Source of the DNA: Pedobacter steynii
GTDB taxonomy: Bacteria > Bacteroidota > Bacteroidia > Sphingobacteriales > Sphingobacteriaceae
NCBI RefSeq assembly: GCF_900103665.1
Contig: NZ_FNGY01000006.1
Span: 186,001-250,000, forward strand
Direction: 5' to 3'
DNA: 64,000 bases
Position 1 is the first letter of the stretch; every line of letters begins with the position of its first letter. Under the pieces are notes generated by a model, which saw only the letters and a program-made list of their open reading frames with translations, was not told the origin of the DNA and did no database searches. The translations under genes and the position numbers were made by a program. This document shows, in pieces, positions 16,172-25,007 of the stretch.

Positions 16172-18534
16172 TTGATCTGGTAACTTAAACCAATTCTGTA
16201 GTTAAAAGGATCTCCCAAACCTCCGGTTACCGTACTTGACCTGCTCCCTGTGAAATAATGTTTATTCGTTAGGTTGTAGGCATTAAACTGGAGGTTGTAC
16301 GGGCCCTTGCGATAGTTAACAGCAGCATCAAGTACCGTGTATTCCGGAAATAGAAAATTCTGGTTGCTAATAAGGCCTACCTGATCACTCACATACCTCA
16401 GGCCACCAGCAATTCCCAGCCCCTTGATTAAACCGGTGTTGACGTTGTATTTTAACCACAGATTGGCCATATGTTTAGGCGCGTTGTTAAAACGGTCCCC
16501 TTTTTTTCCAAACGCGCTTGTACTTAATATGATATGTTCATTATAGGCATATCCCATAATTACATTAAAGTTCCGGATCGTTCCCATAGCGGTAAATTCA
16601 ACCCCTCTGCTTCGTGTTCCATCAATTGCAGCCTGGCGGTGGGAATTTTCTTCTGTCGGCGCAGGTGCCAGAATATTGGCATAGTTGATCTGGTAAAGTG
16701 ATACATTGGTTGACAATTGCCGGTTAAAGAAATCGCCTTTATAGCCAATTTCATATTGTGTTGCTTTGCGGGTAGGGAAGGGGCCTCCTGAAAGCACATT
16801 GTTCGAGGTCTGGGGATTAAAAGATTTAAGATAAGTCCCATAGATAGACATATTTTCAGCTGGCAGGTATACGAATCCCAGGCGGGGGATAAGTCCTGAA
16901 GCCTGCAATTCATCACCCTGCTTATTATCTCTGCTCGAAAGCGGTGTTTCTTTAGCATCGTATGAATCGTATCTAAGGGAAAGTAATGCTTTTAACTGCC
17001 TGCCGAAGCTGATTTGGTCCTGCAGGTATATGCCTGCAAGGTTTGTAATGCGTTTATTGTCATCAGACTCTTCGGCTGCAACCGAAGCTGCCGGCGGATC
17101 ATTACTATAATCAGGATTAAAAATCGAAATCCTGGAGGCCGCTTTGTATTGGTAATCGTTTTTAGTCCATCCGTATCTGTTGTAATCCGCACCTCCGGTC
17201 AATTGATGTTTTAATGGTCCTGTCTTCGTTTCATAAGTTAAATAGGCAGTAGTCTGGAGACTGAAGCGATTGGTTTCCCAGTCCTGGTAACCTCTGCTGA
17301 TGGAATCATTTTTGATTTTCCCTACCGGGATATGATCGGTATAATCCAGTGCGTTATTAACCACCCGTTGAACTGCTGTCATTTTTAAACGGTCATTGAA
17401 ACGGTGATTGAAGGTAAGTGTGGCAGAAGTATTGTGGGTTTTTCCATAATCTGTAGGACTTTGAATGGTTAGATGATCCGGGTAGTAATTGAAATCAAAA
17501 GTGCCATCGGGTCTCGTGCGGATAAAGGTTCCATTGTCGTATTGTTGTACGGTCTTTTGATAAGCATAATTGATCTCCAGGTTCAATTCTGTTTTATCGG
17601 AAAAAAGGTAAGTCAGGGAAGGGGCAATGAAGATGTTCTCTTTATTTTGGCCATCGCGGAAACTCTTCGATTTGTCGTACCCTATAATGGCGCGGTAAAG
17701 CAGTTTTTTGTTTCCGGACAATGGCCCGGTGAGGTCAAGGGATGCCCTGCGGAAATTCCAGCTACCCAAAGATAATTCGATGCCATATCTGTTTTGTGCC
17801 AGTGGTTTTTTGGTAATGAAATTGACCACCCCGCCAGGTGCACCTTCACTAAATAAAGCGCCCGAAGGACCACGTAAAAGTTCCACCGATTCTACATTGT
17901 ATAATAAGGGCTGCTGACTCCATAAAAAGAGATTACCTCTGATGCCGTTATACAGTAAAAAGCTGGCATCTGTCGGGGAATAGGCAGTAAATCCACGCAT
18001 ATTGAAAGAACCATTTCCATTGTTTGCTTTCATTCCGGTAAACGTACCTGCAATCTCGTTTAAAGTGAAAGCCTGACGGTCTTTTATCGCCTGGGAAGAT
18101 ATGATTTGTACCGATTGTGGCGTACTTAATAAAGGAACATCCATCCGGGTGGAACTGCTGGAGTTTTGGACCTGATAAGGATTTTTTATGCGATTGATGA
18201 CCACTTCTTTCAGCTCCTGTTTACTTTTCGAAAGTTGCAGGTGGAGGATCGCAGTTTTCCCCGGATTGATCATCAGGTTTTGTTTACTCGCGGTGTATCC
18301 GACATTAGAAACGATCAGGATGTAAGTCCCGGCGGGGATAGCTTTTAAAATGAAATTTCCATCTAAATCTGTTTTTGTGCGGATGTCGGTATTTTGAAAC
18401 TGAATGGAAGCACCTGATATAGGCTCATCCTGAAAGGACACGATGTTACCTTTTAAAGATCCTGTACCGGATTGTGCCAAGAGTTCAGTGCTCAGGAGGA
18501 ATAAAAATATAATGGAGAAAATCTTGATTTTCAT
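16168..18534 (-). CDS. TonB-dependent siderophore receptor
   Basis: A 788-residue outer-membrane receptor. In order: signal peptide (MKIKIFSIIFLFLLSTELLAQ), a carboxypeptidase-regulatory-like domain (about 24-110), a plug domain (about 125-245, with STPQSVQIISSQAIKDR and VESVELLRGPSGALFSEGAPGG), and a 22-strand barrel to the C-terminus. The plug motif LRGPSGALF and SRGVEFTAMG in the barrel are typical of ferric-siderophore receptors such as FhuA/FpvA relatives. The PepSY gene overlaps its end and the Cys-rich small membrane protein lies 172 bp upstream. Confidence 0.93.
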   Translation of the reverse strand: MKIKIFSIIFLFLLSTELLAQSGTGSLKGNIVSFQDEPISGASIQFQNTDIRTKTDLDGNFILKAIPAGTYILIVSNVGYTASKQNLMINPGKTAILHLQLSKSKQELKEVVINRIKNPYQVQNSSSSTRMDVPLLSTPQSVQIISSQAIKDRQAFTLNEIAGTFTGMKANNGNGSFNMRGFTAYSPTDASFLLYNGIRGNLFLWSQQPLLYNVESVELLRGPSGALFSEGAPGGVVNFITKKPLAQNRYGIELSLGSWNFRRASLDLTGPLSGNKKLLYRAIIGYDKSKSFRDGQNKENIFIAPSLTYLFSDKTELNLEINYAYQKTVQQYDNGTFIRTRPDGTFDFNYYPDHLTIQSPTDYGKTHNTSATLTFNHRFNDRLKMTAVQRVVNNALDYTDHIPVGKIKNDSISRGYQDWETNRFSLQTTAYLTYETKTGPLKHQLTGGADYNRYGWTKNDYQYKAASRISIFNPDYSNDPPAASVAAEESDDNKRITNLAGIYLQDQISFGRQLKALLSLRYDSYDAKETPLSSRDNKQGDELQASGLIPRLGFVYLPAENMSIYGTYLKSFNPQTSNNVLSGGPFPTRKATQYEIGYKGDFFNRQLSTNVSLYQINYANILAPAPTEENSHRQAAIDGTRSRGVEFTAMGTIRNFNVIMGYAYNEHIILSTSAFGKKGDRFNNAPKHMANLWLKYNVNTGLIKGLGIAGGLRYVSDQVGLISNQNFLFPEYTVLDAAVNYRKGPYNLQFNAYNLTNKHYFTGSRSSTVTGGLGDPFNYRIGLSYQIK

Positions 18535-18706
18535 TTTTTGTAATTGATTTTTTTAAAATAATGAAAGACACCAAGCCTAAAAAGCAGGGTCTGTTTGAAA
18601 AAAAAAGCAGTTTTTATTTTGCAGAATACACTTCAGCATCAACACAGGCAATATTAAATAATAGCCGGGGTTCGATACGGAAATAGGATTTTTAAAAATA
18701 AAAAGA

Positions 18707-19123
18707 TTAAGCAGTCCTGAATTGGGGTGGTTTGAAAATGTCGTTGGAAAACGAGGAAGGTTTAAAATGAAGGTAAAAAGGGTTGAATTCTCTTCTTTGA
18801 AGTGACAGCAGGCATTCTGCTACTTTAAGCCGGTTCAACTTACAAAAAAAGAGAACATTTGCTTTCTCCTGACTTTGAGCCCTTTGTTTTTCTTCATTTT
18901 GTTCGGCTTGTTGTAGCTTTTTTGCTAAAACGCAGCGACCATTACAATGCATCTGAGGTTTGTCTTTATTTTCACAAAGCGCATTGGCGATGTAATCCTG
19001 ATTCATTTTAAAGGCCAACATAATCCCAGCCTTATTAAAGGATTGCAATGCAATGATCAGGAGTAATAATATGCAGACGGGTTTTCTCAATGAATAGGCT
19101 TTCGATGGGGACAAAGTTATCAT
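18707..19123 (-). CDS. Small membrane protein with Cys-rich CENxxxPxMHCNGxC motif
   Basis: A 138-residue protein with one N-terminal helix (residues 15-37) and an outside-facing motif LCENKDKPQMHCNGRCVLAKKL holding C50, H59, C60 and C64, which could bind metal or heme iron. A charged coiled segment (QQAEQNEEKQRAQSQEK) follows. This type of small protein is common near TonB receptors in Bacteroidota but has no established function known to me. ATG 19123 is chosen over 19195 because CCTCC/Pur-rich spacing and the helix position fit better; this is uncertain. It probably leads the receptor-PepSY operon. Confidence 0.6.
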   Translation of the reverse strand: MITLSPSKAYSLRKPVCILLLLIIALQSFNKAGIMLAFKMNQDYIANALCENKDKPQMHCNGRCVLAKKLQQAEQNEEKQRAQSQEKANVLFFCKLNRLKVAECLLSLQRREFNPFYLHFKPSSFSNDIFKPPQFRTA

Positions 19124-19360
19124 TTTTTTGGTAAAGGAGGAGGAATAGAAAAGGACGCTCCCACTTCTGGCAATGGTGAAAAAATGAAAATTCATTTACC
19201 GGTAATTTTCTGCTGTTCGGCGGTATTTTTGTCCGCTTCAACCATAAGGTCCTTTAGTTATTTCAACAGATGCTGCATCTTTAATTTAAATATCAGATGA
19301 GGGAGCATTGAGGTTCACAATTGCAAACCATCGCATTTAGAAATATTAAATCTTACAGCA

Positions 19361-19597
19361 ATGAATATTGTTATTTTTAAAACGTCAGTTCAGGAGAAAA
19401 GCGACCTGATCTCTATAAAGCCAATTATGAACACCCTGTTTGGGGAAAAGAACTGGTCTTTTGCCTTTGAGGATGTCGATAAGATTCTGAGGGTGGTGAG
19501 TTCAGTTCCCTGTGTTGCCGCAGTAAGACAGATTCTAATGGACAATGGTTTCCTCTGCGAGGAACTTCCTTATTCACTAGACGAATTCAAGGTTTAA
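19361..19597 (+). CDS. Small HMA-like-fold protein without metal-binding CxxC
   Basis: A 78-residue protein whose strand-helix-strand pattern (MNIVIFKTSV, a helix over ISIKPIMNTLFG, SFAFEDVDKILRVVSS, VAAVRQILMDNGFLCEEL) resembles the ferredoxin-like fold of heavy-metal-associated domains. The CxxC metal motif is absent; the cysteines are C51 and C65. Similar short proteins are frequent in Bacteroidota. It is divergent from the Cys-rich small protein and convergent with the lipoprotein gene, which ends 3 bases past its stop. Confidence 0.5.
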   Translation: MNIVIFKTSVQEKSDLISIKPIMNTLFGEKNWSFAFEDVDKILRVVSSVPCVAAVRQILMDNGFLCEELPYSLDEFKV

Positions 19598-19599
19598 CG

Positions 19600-20391
19600 C
19601 TATTTGAATTCTTTGATGTCCACAATCCTGTCGTCGTCATTGTATTTCAGAAATGAAATGCTTTTTTTGTTTTTCTGAAAACTATAGTTGTTTTGAATCC
19701 AGGCGTATACCCCTGGTATATCCTGAGGAACATCTCCTTTTAATAATTCGGTTGATACTTCAGCTGAAGGATAATGAACCTGGTATAGAGACTTTTGAAC
19801 CAGGAAGACTGCCGTTTGTCTGTCCGGAGACATCAATAAAAACTGGCCCTGAATTCTTTCTGCGGGATTTTGTCTTTTGATAAGGTAAGCCTTGGCATTT
19901 ACATTCGTAATAAAGAAATCGTTGTCCACCAGATATCCCGCTGCACCAACTCTATTGATTCCTTTGGTGAATTTTTGATCCTGACTGCCATTTGAAGGGC
20001 GGTACAAACTGATCACTTCCAATCCCTTGTCTTTTAGACTGATGATGTATGATGGGCTAACTAGTCCCGTGCTGTCGGCCAGTTGAACCAGCAAAGATGT
20101 TTTTTGCGTATTAATGAATTGAGCAGAAATAAATTTATCAGTGGATTTATTCTTGTCGGAGGCATCGGTTTGAATGCGAACAGTAGTGTCTCTGAACATC
20201 ACGCTAAACTGTTGCGGGTGGCTATTGGCGACGGTATAAATGGTAAGAGAATCAGATTTTTGTTCCGGATAACGGTTAAAACCTTCATTTTTGGTTAGTA
20301 TTCTTGGAAGGTAGGATTTCGTTTGTTCCTCTTTTTTATTGCATCCAATAGAAAGAGTGATTAAAGCAAGGGCATATAAGAATAACTTCAT
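19600..20391 (-). CDS. Lipoprotein, hypothetical
   Basis: A 263-residue lipoprotein: signal peptide MKLFLYALALITLSIGC with lipobox SIGC and C17 as the lipidated residue. The mature part is rich in beta strands (SLTIYTVANSHPQQFSVMFRD, KSISFLKYNDDDRIVDI), perhaps a propeller- or sandwich-like fold. No family is recognised. The frame opens at 20490, but ATG 20391 gives the proper signal peptide. A TATCTTTG box and a 16-bp palindrome lie just upstream. Confidence 0.65.
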   Translation of the reverse strand: MKLFLYALALITLSIGCNKKEEQTKSYLPRILTKNEGFNRYPEQKSDSLTIYTVANSHPQQFSVMFRDTTVRIQTDASDKNKSTDKFISAQFINTQKTSLLVQLADSTGLVSPSYIISLKDKGLEVISLYRPSNGSQDQKFTKGINRVGAAGYLVDNDFFITNVNAKAYLIKRQNPAERIQGQFLLMSPDRQTAVFLVQKSLYQVHYPSAEVSTELLKGDVPQDIPGVYAWIQNNYSFQKNKKSISFLKYNDDDRIVDIKEFK

Positions 20392-20407
20392 AACCAGAAA
20401 ATAAGAT

Positions 20408-20432
20408 GGAAAATTAATTTTCCGCAAAGATA
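20408..20432 (-). promoter_or_regulatory. Promoter and 16-bp palindrome for the lipoprotein gene
   Basis: The minus-strand -7 box TATCTTTG (20425-20432) is followed at the expected start of transcription by the perfect palindrome GGAAAATTAATTTTCC (20408-20423). A repressor bound there would block initiation. The spacing to the ATG at 20391 gives a leader of about 30 nt. Confidence 0.45.
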
Positions 20433-20461
20433 AAAAAGAATAGTATGATTTCTTAGTAAAT

Positions 20462-20524
20462 AACAAGAAAGGGATGTTCCATCCAGACACATCCCTTTTC
20501 TAACCAAATATAAACCTGTATGAA
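20462..20524 (-). terminator. 63-bp hairpin element, copy 2 (terminator of the gap operon)
   Basis: Arms GGGATGT (20471-20477) and ACATCCC (20489-20495) with the same 11-base loop as copy 1. Read on the minus strand it begins 7 bases after the gap stop codon and the stem is followed by TTTCTTGTT, fitting a terminator. Relative to copy 1 it differs at two positions (T20477, A20489), which form one base pair. Confidence 0.7.
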
Positions 20525-20530
20525 CGGGTT

Positions 20531-21532
20531 TTACTTTAAATTTCCGTAGTACTCTACGAATTTAGCTAATGCATTAGAATAGCCCCATTCGTTATCATAC
20601 CAGGAAACCACTTTTACGAAGTTGTCATTTAATGCAATACCTGCATTTGCATCGAAAATTGACGCATGATCATCTCCTATAAAGTCAGAAGAAACAACTT
20701 CATCTTCTGTATATCCTAATACACCTTTCAAGTAACCTTCAGAGGCTTCTTTCATGGCAGTTTTAATTTCTTCGTAAGTAGCCGCTTTTTCTAAGCGCAC
20801 TGTTAAATCAACTACAGATACGTCTGCTACCGGTACACGGAAAGCCATACCTGTTAATTTTCCTTTTAAAGCAGGGATTACTTTTGTAACCGCTTTAGCA
20901 GCTCCTGTTGCAGAAGGGATAATGTTAGAGAAACCTCCACGTCCACCTCTCCAGTCTTTCGCCGAAGGACCATCTACTGTTTTTTGTGTTGCAGTAACCG
21001 CGTGTACTGTGCTCATTAAACCCTCGATGATACCGAATTTATCGTTTAATACTTTAGCGATTGGTGCTAAACAGTTAGTCGTACAAGAAGCGTTAGAAAC
21101 CACAGTTTGATCAGCAGTTAACTGTTCGTGATTTACACCCATTACATAAGTAGGGATCGAATCATCTTTAGCCGGAGCAGAAAGAACAACTCTTTTAGCG
21201 CCTGCCTGAATGTGTTTCTCTGCATCAGCCTGAGTTAGGAATAATCCAGTAGATTCAATTACAGTTTCTACACCTACTTCATCCCATTTCAAGTTTGCAG
21301 GATCTCTCTCTGCTGTGATGCGGATGGTTTTTCCGTTTACTACAAGGTGTCCGTTTACTACTTCAATTGTACCATCAAAACGGCCGTGAGTAGAGTCGTA
21401 CTTTAACATATAAGCCATGTAATCCGGCTCCACTAAATCATTGATCGCAACAATATCTAATCCTCTTTTTAAAGCAGCTCTAAAAACCAGTCTGCCGATA
21501 CGGCCAAAGCCGTTTATTCCAATTTTGCTCAT
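20531..21532 (-). CDS. gap: Type I glyceraldehyde-3-phosphate dehydrogenase
   Basis: A 333-residue glycolytic enzyme that oxidises glyceraldehyde 3-phosphate to 1,3-bisphosphoglycerate using NAD. GINGFGRIGRLVFR is the Rossmann motif, D32 in INDLVEPDY marks NAD preference, and SNASCTTNCLAP holds catalytic C150. HAVTATQKTVDGPS and NPF-type C-terminal SWYDNEWGYSNAL complete the signature. It is the last gene of the pfkA-kinase-gap operon, 4 bases after the kinase-like gene, and is followed by hairpin copy 2. Confidence 0.97.
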   Translation of the reverse strand: MSKIGINGFGRIGRLVFRAALKRGLDIVAINDLVEPDYMAYMLKYDSTHGRFDGTIEVVNGHLVVNGKTIRITAERDPANLKWDEVGVETVIESTGLFLTQADAEKHIQAGAKRVVLSAPAKDDSIPTYVMGVNHEQLTADQTVVSNASCTTNCLAPIAKVLNDKFGIIEGLMSTVHAVTATQKTVDGPSAKDWRGGRGGFSNIIPSATGAAKAVTKVIPALKGKLTGMAFRVPVADVSVVDLTVRLEKAATYEEIKTAMKEASEGYLKGVLGYTEDEVVSSDFIGDDHASIFDANAGIALNDNFVKVVSWYDNEWGYSNALAKFVEYYGNLK

Positions 21533-21536
21533 TTTG

Positions 21537-22379
21537 TTAATTTGAATAGTAGTTTAGTAAATTATATATCGGTTCTTTAGTAATCGATGTAATTTCCAGT
21601 TGGTGTCTTTTTGCAGTTGCCCGCAGTTCCTCCTGGAAGTTTCCCGCAACAAGGCCTACAAAATGTATTTCTTTTCCGGGGTGTAATTTCATTGTTGGCA
21701 ATAAGTAAGTATTAAAGTAGCTTTCAAAACCTTTTTCAATGATGTCCAGAAGGAACTTATCCGTTCTGTTTTCCAGGAAAAAATCAAAGAAAGAACTTAA
21801 AAACTGTTGCGCCATCGGACGCTTATAAACGCGTTCCAAAATCTGTGGGCGGTCAAGGTTATATTTAACCTCAAACTTCTTCTGTAGGTCTGCAGGTAAC
21901 TTTTCCTGTACAAAATTCTTCAGAAGCGTTTTTCCCAGGTAATTTGCAGAACCTTCATCTCCCAGAATATAGCCTAATCCGAAATTGTTTTTCTCCGGAT
22001 TTTTGCCGTCGAAATAAGCACAGTTTGCACCACTGCCTAAAAGTCCGACAATCCCGCTGTTGTTGTAGCAGGAGGCTAATGCTGCACCATAAAGGTCATC
22101 TTTAACCGATATTTTGCTATACCTGAAAAATTGGCCCAGCGTTTCAGCAAGCTCATTCCTTCTTTCCTCTGATGAAGCACCGGCAGCGAAAACGTAGATT
22201 TTCTTAATGCTTTCCGCATGGTTCACCAGGATGGATTTTTTATTTAAAAATTGAAGTATAGACTTTTGATCATTAAAACAAGGGTTAATTCCCGGCATAC
22301 TACATTCTGCAATGGTTTTCCCGTCTCTGGCAATTTTCCAGAAGGCTGTTTTTGATCCGCTATAAACGACTGCTATCAT
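21537..22379 (-). CDS. BadF/N-acetylglucosamine-kinase-like protein with altered phosphate motif
   Basis: A 280-residue ASKHA-fold protein related to N-acetylglucosamine kinase. The second half keeps GLLGSGANCAYFDG and GYILGDEGSANYLGKTLL, and the catalytic-type aspartate is in KDDLYGAALASC. However the ATP phosphate-1 loop, DGGSTKT in the paralogue at 25086, reads YSGSKT here: the aspartate is lost and one residue is missing. It may have weak or regulatory activity. It is embedded between pfkA (2-base gap) and gap (4-base gap). Confidence 0.8.
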   Translation of the reverse strand: MIAVVYSGSKTAFWKIARDGKTIAECSMPGINPCFNDQKSILQFLNKKSILVNHAESIKKIYVFAAGASSEERRNELAETLGQFFRYSKISVKDDLYGAALASCYNNSGIVGLLGSGANCAYFDGKNPEKNNFGLGYILGDEGSANYLGKTLLKNFVQEKLPADLQKKFEVKYNLDRPQILERVYKRPMAQQFLSSFFDFFLENRTDKFLLDIIEKGFESYFNTYLLPTMKLHPGKEIHFVGLVAGNFQEELRATAKRHQLEITSITKEPIYNLLNYYSN

Positions 22380-22381
22380 AA

Positions 22382-23368
22382 TTATATTGATAAAACTTTA
22401 GTCATCTCCAACAAATCGCTTTCCAGTTTGAACGTATGTCTTGTTAACGCTTCGTCTATACTTGTCGTCTTTACATCATTACCACGTAAACCAACCATTT
22501 GCATGGTACTTCCTTTCAGGAGTTCGTTGATGGCTGCAAAGCCTAAACGACTTCCTAAAATCCGGTCGAAACTACTTGGACTACCGCCACGTTGGAGATG
22601 TCCTAATATAGTTACTTTCGTGTCATAGTGGTTAAATCTCTCTTTAACTTTTTTCGCAACATCGTAAGCACCACCATCTTTATGGCCTTCCGATACAATA
22701 ACGATGCTCGAAGATTTTTTTGTAGAAGCGCCTACTTCCAGCTGAGAAATCAGCTCATCGAGGCTTGTTTCCTTTTCCGGTAACAACACTGCCTCAGCAC
22801 CGCTGGCGATGGCACTTCTCAAAGCAATACATCCCGAATCCCTGCCCATTACTTCAATGAAAAATAAACGGTCATGGGAATCTGCAGTATCTCTGATTTT
22901 ATCTATTGCTTCAATAACGGTGTTTATAGCCGTATCGTATCCAAGCGTAAAATCGGAACCATATAAATCATTGTCAATTGTTCCCGGAATTCCGATGACC
23001 CGGATGCCGAATTTTTTACCGAAGCGCTGTGCACCCGTAAAGGTTCCATCTCCTCCGATTACGACCAATCCATCAATGTCACGGGCTTTTAAGTTTTGAA
23101 AAGCCAGCTCCATTCCTTCTTCAGTTTTAAACTCAAGGCAACGTGCGGTCTTTAATATGGTACCACCAAGGTGAATGATGTTACTAACGGATCTTGCATC
23201 CATAGGAATGATGTTGTTACTGATCAATCCCTGATATCCCTGCAAAACCCCAAACATGTTGATACCATTGTATATTCCGGTCCGTACTACTGCTCTGATG
23301 CAGGCATTCATTCCGGGAGCATCTCCTCCTGATGTTAATACGGCGATATTTTTAATATTTGGTTTCAT
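22382..23368 (-). CDS. pfkA: ATP-dependent 6-phosphofructokinase
   Basis: A 328-residue enzyme that phosphorylates fructose 6-phosphate at the committed step of glycolysis. GGDAPGMNACIRAVVR and VIGGDGTFTGAQRFG bind ATP, GTIDNDLYGSDFTLGYDTA carries the catalytic aspartate, and IEVMGRDSGCIAL and LGHLQRGGSPSSFDR contact substrate. Length matches bacterial PfkA. It is the first gene of an operon with a kinase-like protein and gap. A -7-like box TATATTCG (23381-23388) and a 7-bp-arm dyad at 23434 lie upstream. Confidence 0.96.
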   Translation of the reverse strand: MKPNIKNIAVLTSGGDAPGMNACIRAVVRTGIYNGINMFGVLQGYQGLISNNIIPMDARSVSNIIHLGGTILKTARCLEFKTEEGMELAFQNLKARDIDGLVVIGGDGTFTGAQRFGKKFGIRVIGIPGTIDNDLYGSDFTLGYDTAINTVIEAIDKIRDTADSHDRLFFIEVMGRDSGCIALRSAIASGAEAVLLPEKETSLDELISQLEVGASTKKSSSIVIVSEGHKDGGAYDVAKKVKERFNHYDTKVTILGHLQRGGSPSSFDRILGSRLGFAAINELLKGSTMQMVGLRGNDVKTTSIDEALTRHTFKLESDLLEMTKVLSI

Positions 23369-23433
23369 GATTTATGATTACGAATATAGCGTGTATTTTT
23401 TACACTAAGTAATTTATTTTAAAATTTCCTGCC

Positions 23434-23454
23434 GGAACACAAAAACCGTGTTCC
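23434..23454. promoter_or_regulatory. Dyad upstream of pfkA, candidate operator
   Basis: Perfect 7-bp arms GGAACAC (23434-23440) and GTGTTCC (23448-23454) around a 7-base A/C spacer. It lies about 46 bp upstream of the probable -7 box of the pfkA operon, so it suits an activator or distal repressor site. It is not followed by a T run on the minus strand. Confidence 0.45.
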
Positions 23455-24223
23455 AATTTGTTTACGTTTCAAAAAGAATAATAAGTTTATTACATGCGTT
23501 TTAAACCTGTTTTTAAGCTGTTATTTGGAATAAAAGAGAAAAACAGAATTAATCCTATGGGCCCTTACCTCATCTTAGTCTGGAATCCCTTATTCCAGAT
23601 TCTGACAATACTCTGGCAAAAGCCGATTCATCCATTTCTAAAAATGAGATGAAAACCTTAATCCAGATGATAAGCAGCTGCAATATATAAAAGAGTATGG
23701 AAAAAATCAGAATTAAATTTGGTGTAATAGCTGGAGGAGTTCCTGCTCTGTTCTTAGGCTGAGGGAAGGATCTCCTGGAATCTGAATTTTTAAATTGTGC
23801 TCTTCCGTCCAGAGGTGATCGTCCTGAGCACACCAGTCACCACAATTTGCGTTCTGTAATATTGTAGATACTAAGATTGGAGAGGTTCTCACCACAGATG
23901 AAATATTCATTTTGATTACTATGCCTGATATAGGTGTAATATCCCGAATCGGATGATGGCAATTAGGAACAATTAGCAATGTTCATTATTGCTAATATAG
24001 AAAAACCGCTGAAAGAATATTTGCAACATTTTTTCTATAATTCTCTTTTTCATTTTGTTTTTAACTTAAATCCTGTTAATCTTGTTAAAACAGGATATTA
24101 TTTAAGAACTTTAAAAGATTAGCTCCAATAACAACGGGGGAAAAAAGGGAAAAAAGATAGAGAAGATCAATAATCTAAAAAAAATGAGGTGCCTAAAAGA
24201 GATTTAAAGGCCGATTTAAGAAA
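23455..24223. other. Intergenic region without a convincing gene
   Basis: About 770 bp between divergent pfkA and the NrtR-type gene. It is AT-rich and contains two overlapping minus-strand frames (23570-23833, and 23713-23910 with codons for MNISSVVRTSPILVS and a CGDWC segment) that show no family resemblance. A short lanthipeptide-like precursor was considered and not supported. I see no RNA gene or repeat of note. Confidence 0.4.
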
Positions 24224-24231
24224 TAAGTTTG
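24224..24231 (+). promoter_or_regulatory. Promoter -7 box for the NrtR-type gene
   Basis: TAAGTTTG matches TAnnTTTG and lies 19 bp before the TTG start at 24251, giving a leader of about 15 nt. It supports the TTG start, since no in-frame ATG precedes the Nudix domain. Confidence 0.4.
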
Positions 24232-24250
24232 TAAAATAAAATTTAATATT

Positions 24251-24940
24251 TTGAAAGAAGTCTTACCAAAATTTAATTCCACTTTCTCGATTGATTGTGT
24301 GTTGTTCGGATTTGATGAAGGAGAATTGAAAATTCTTTTGATCGAAAGGAATGAAGAGCCATTTAAGGACTGGTGGGCCCTGCCGGGGAATATTGTTTCC
24401 GAGGATGAGAGTCTGGACCAAAGTGCGTCCAGAATTTTGCATGAGCTAACCGGCCTTGGCGACGTTTACATGGAGCAGTATTATACTTTTGGCGATGTAA
24501 ACCGACATCCTCAGGGAAGGGTAGTCAGTATCGCCTATTATGCACTTTTGAGGCTGGGAGGTGATAAAGCTTTAAAACCGTTAAGCAACTACGCGAAACA
24601 GGCCCATTGGATCAATGTAAAGGACCTGCCTAAGCTGGCATTTGATCATCAGCAGATCTTTGATAAAGGCCTGGAAAAAATTAAAAGAAGGATCAAACAC
24701 CAGCCCATTGCTTTTGAGCTCTTGCCTGAAAAGTTTACGCTTACTCAGTTGCAAAATGTTTATGAAATCATTTTGAATAAAAAGCTGGACAAAAGAAACT
24801 TCAGGAAAAAGATGCTGAGCTTCGGCGTGCTGAAAGACCTGGATGAAAAACAAAAAGGAGTGTCCTTCCGTGCAGCAACGCTATATAAATTTGATAAGCG
24901 TAAATATGCGAAGTTGTTTGGGAAAGAGATTTCCTTTTGA
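24251..24940 (+). CDS. Nudix-related transcriptional regulator, NrtR type
   Basis: A 229-residue protein starting with TTG: an N-terminal Nudix fold (about 10-140) and a C-terminal winged helix (about 160-225: LTQLQNVYEIILNKKLDKRN, FRKKMLSFGVLKD). NrtR proteins repress NAD or sugar genes and release DNA on ligand binding. The Nudix box is degenerate: where the consensus is REUxEExGU the protein has R61-I-L-H-E65-L-T-G68-L, so two catalytic glutamates are gone and hydrolysis is unlikely. Neighbouring kinase genes hint at sugar control, which is inference. Confidence 0.85.
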   Translation: MKEVLPKFNSTFSIDCVLFGFDEGELKILLIERNEEPFKDWWALPGNIVSEDESLDQSASRILHELTGLGDVYMEQYYTFGDVNRHPQGRVVSIAYYALLRLGGDKALKPLSNYAKQAHWINVKDLPKLAFDHQQIFDKGLEKIKRRIKHQPIAFELLPEKFTLTQLQNVYEIILNKKLDKRNFRKKMLSFGVLKDLDEKQKGVSFRAATLYKFDKRKYAKLFGKEISF

Positions 24941-25007
24941 AACAGGACAGACCCCGATCCCGAAAACGGACTAAGGGGCAGTCTGACAAGGATTTCGATT
25001 TAACCGT

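Noticed and set aside
23570..23910. Overlapping minus-strand frames, considered as a lanthipeptide-like precursor
   Set aside because: They lack a leader motif, no modification enzymes are near, and two frames compete without family support.
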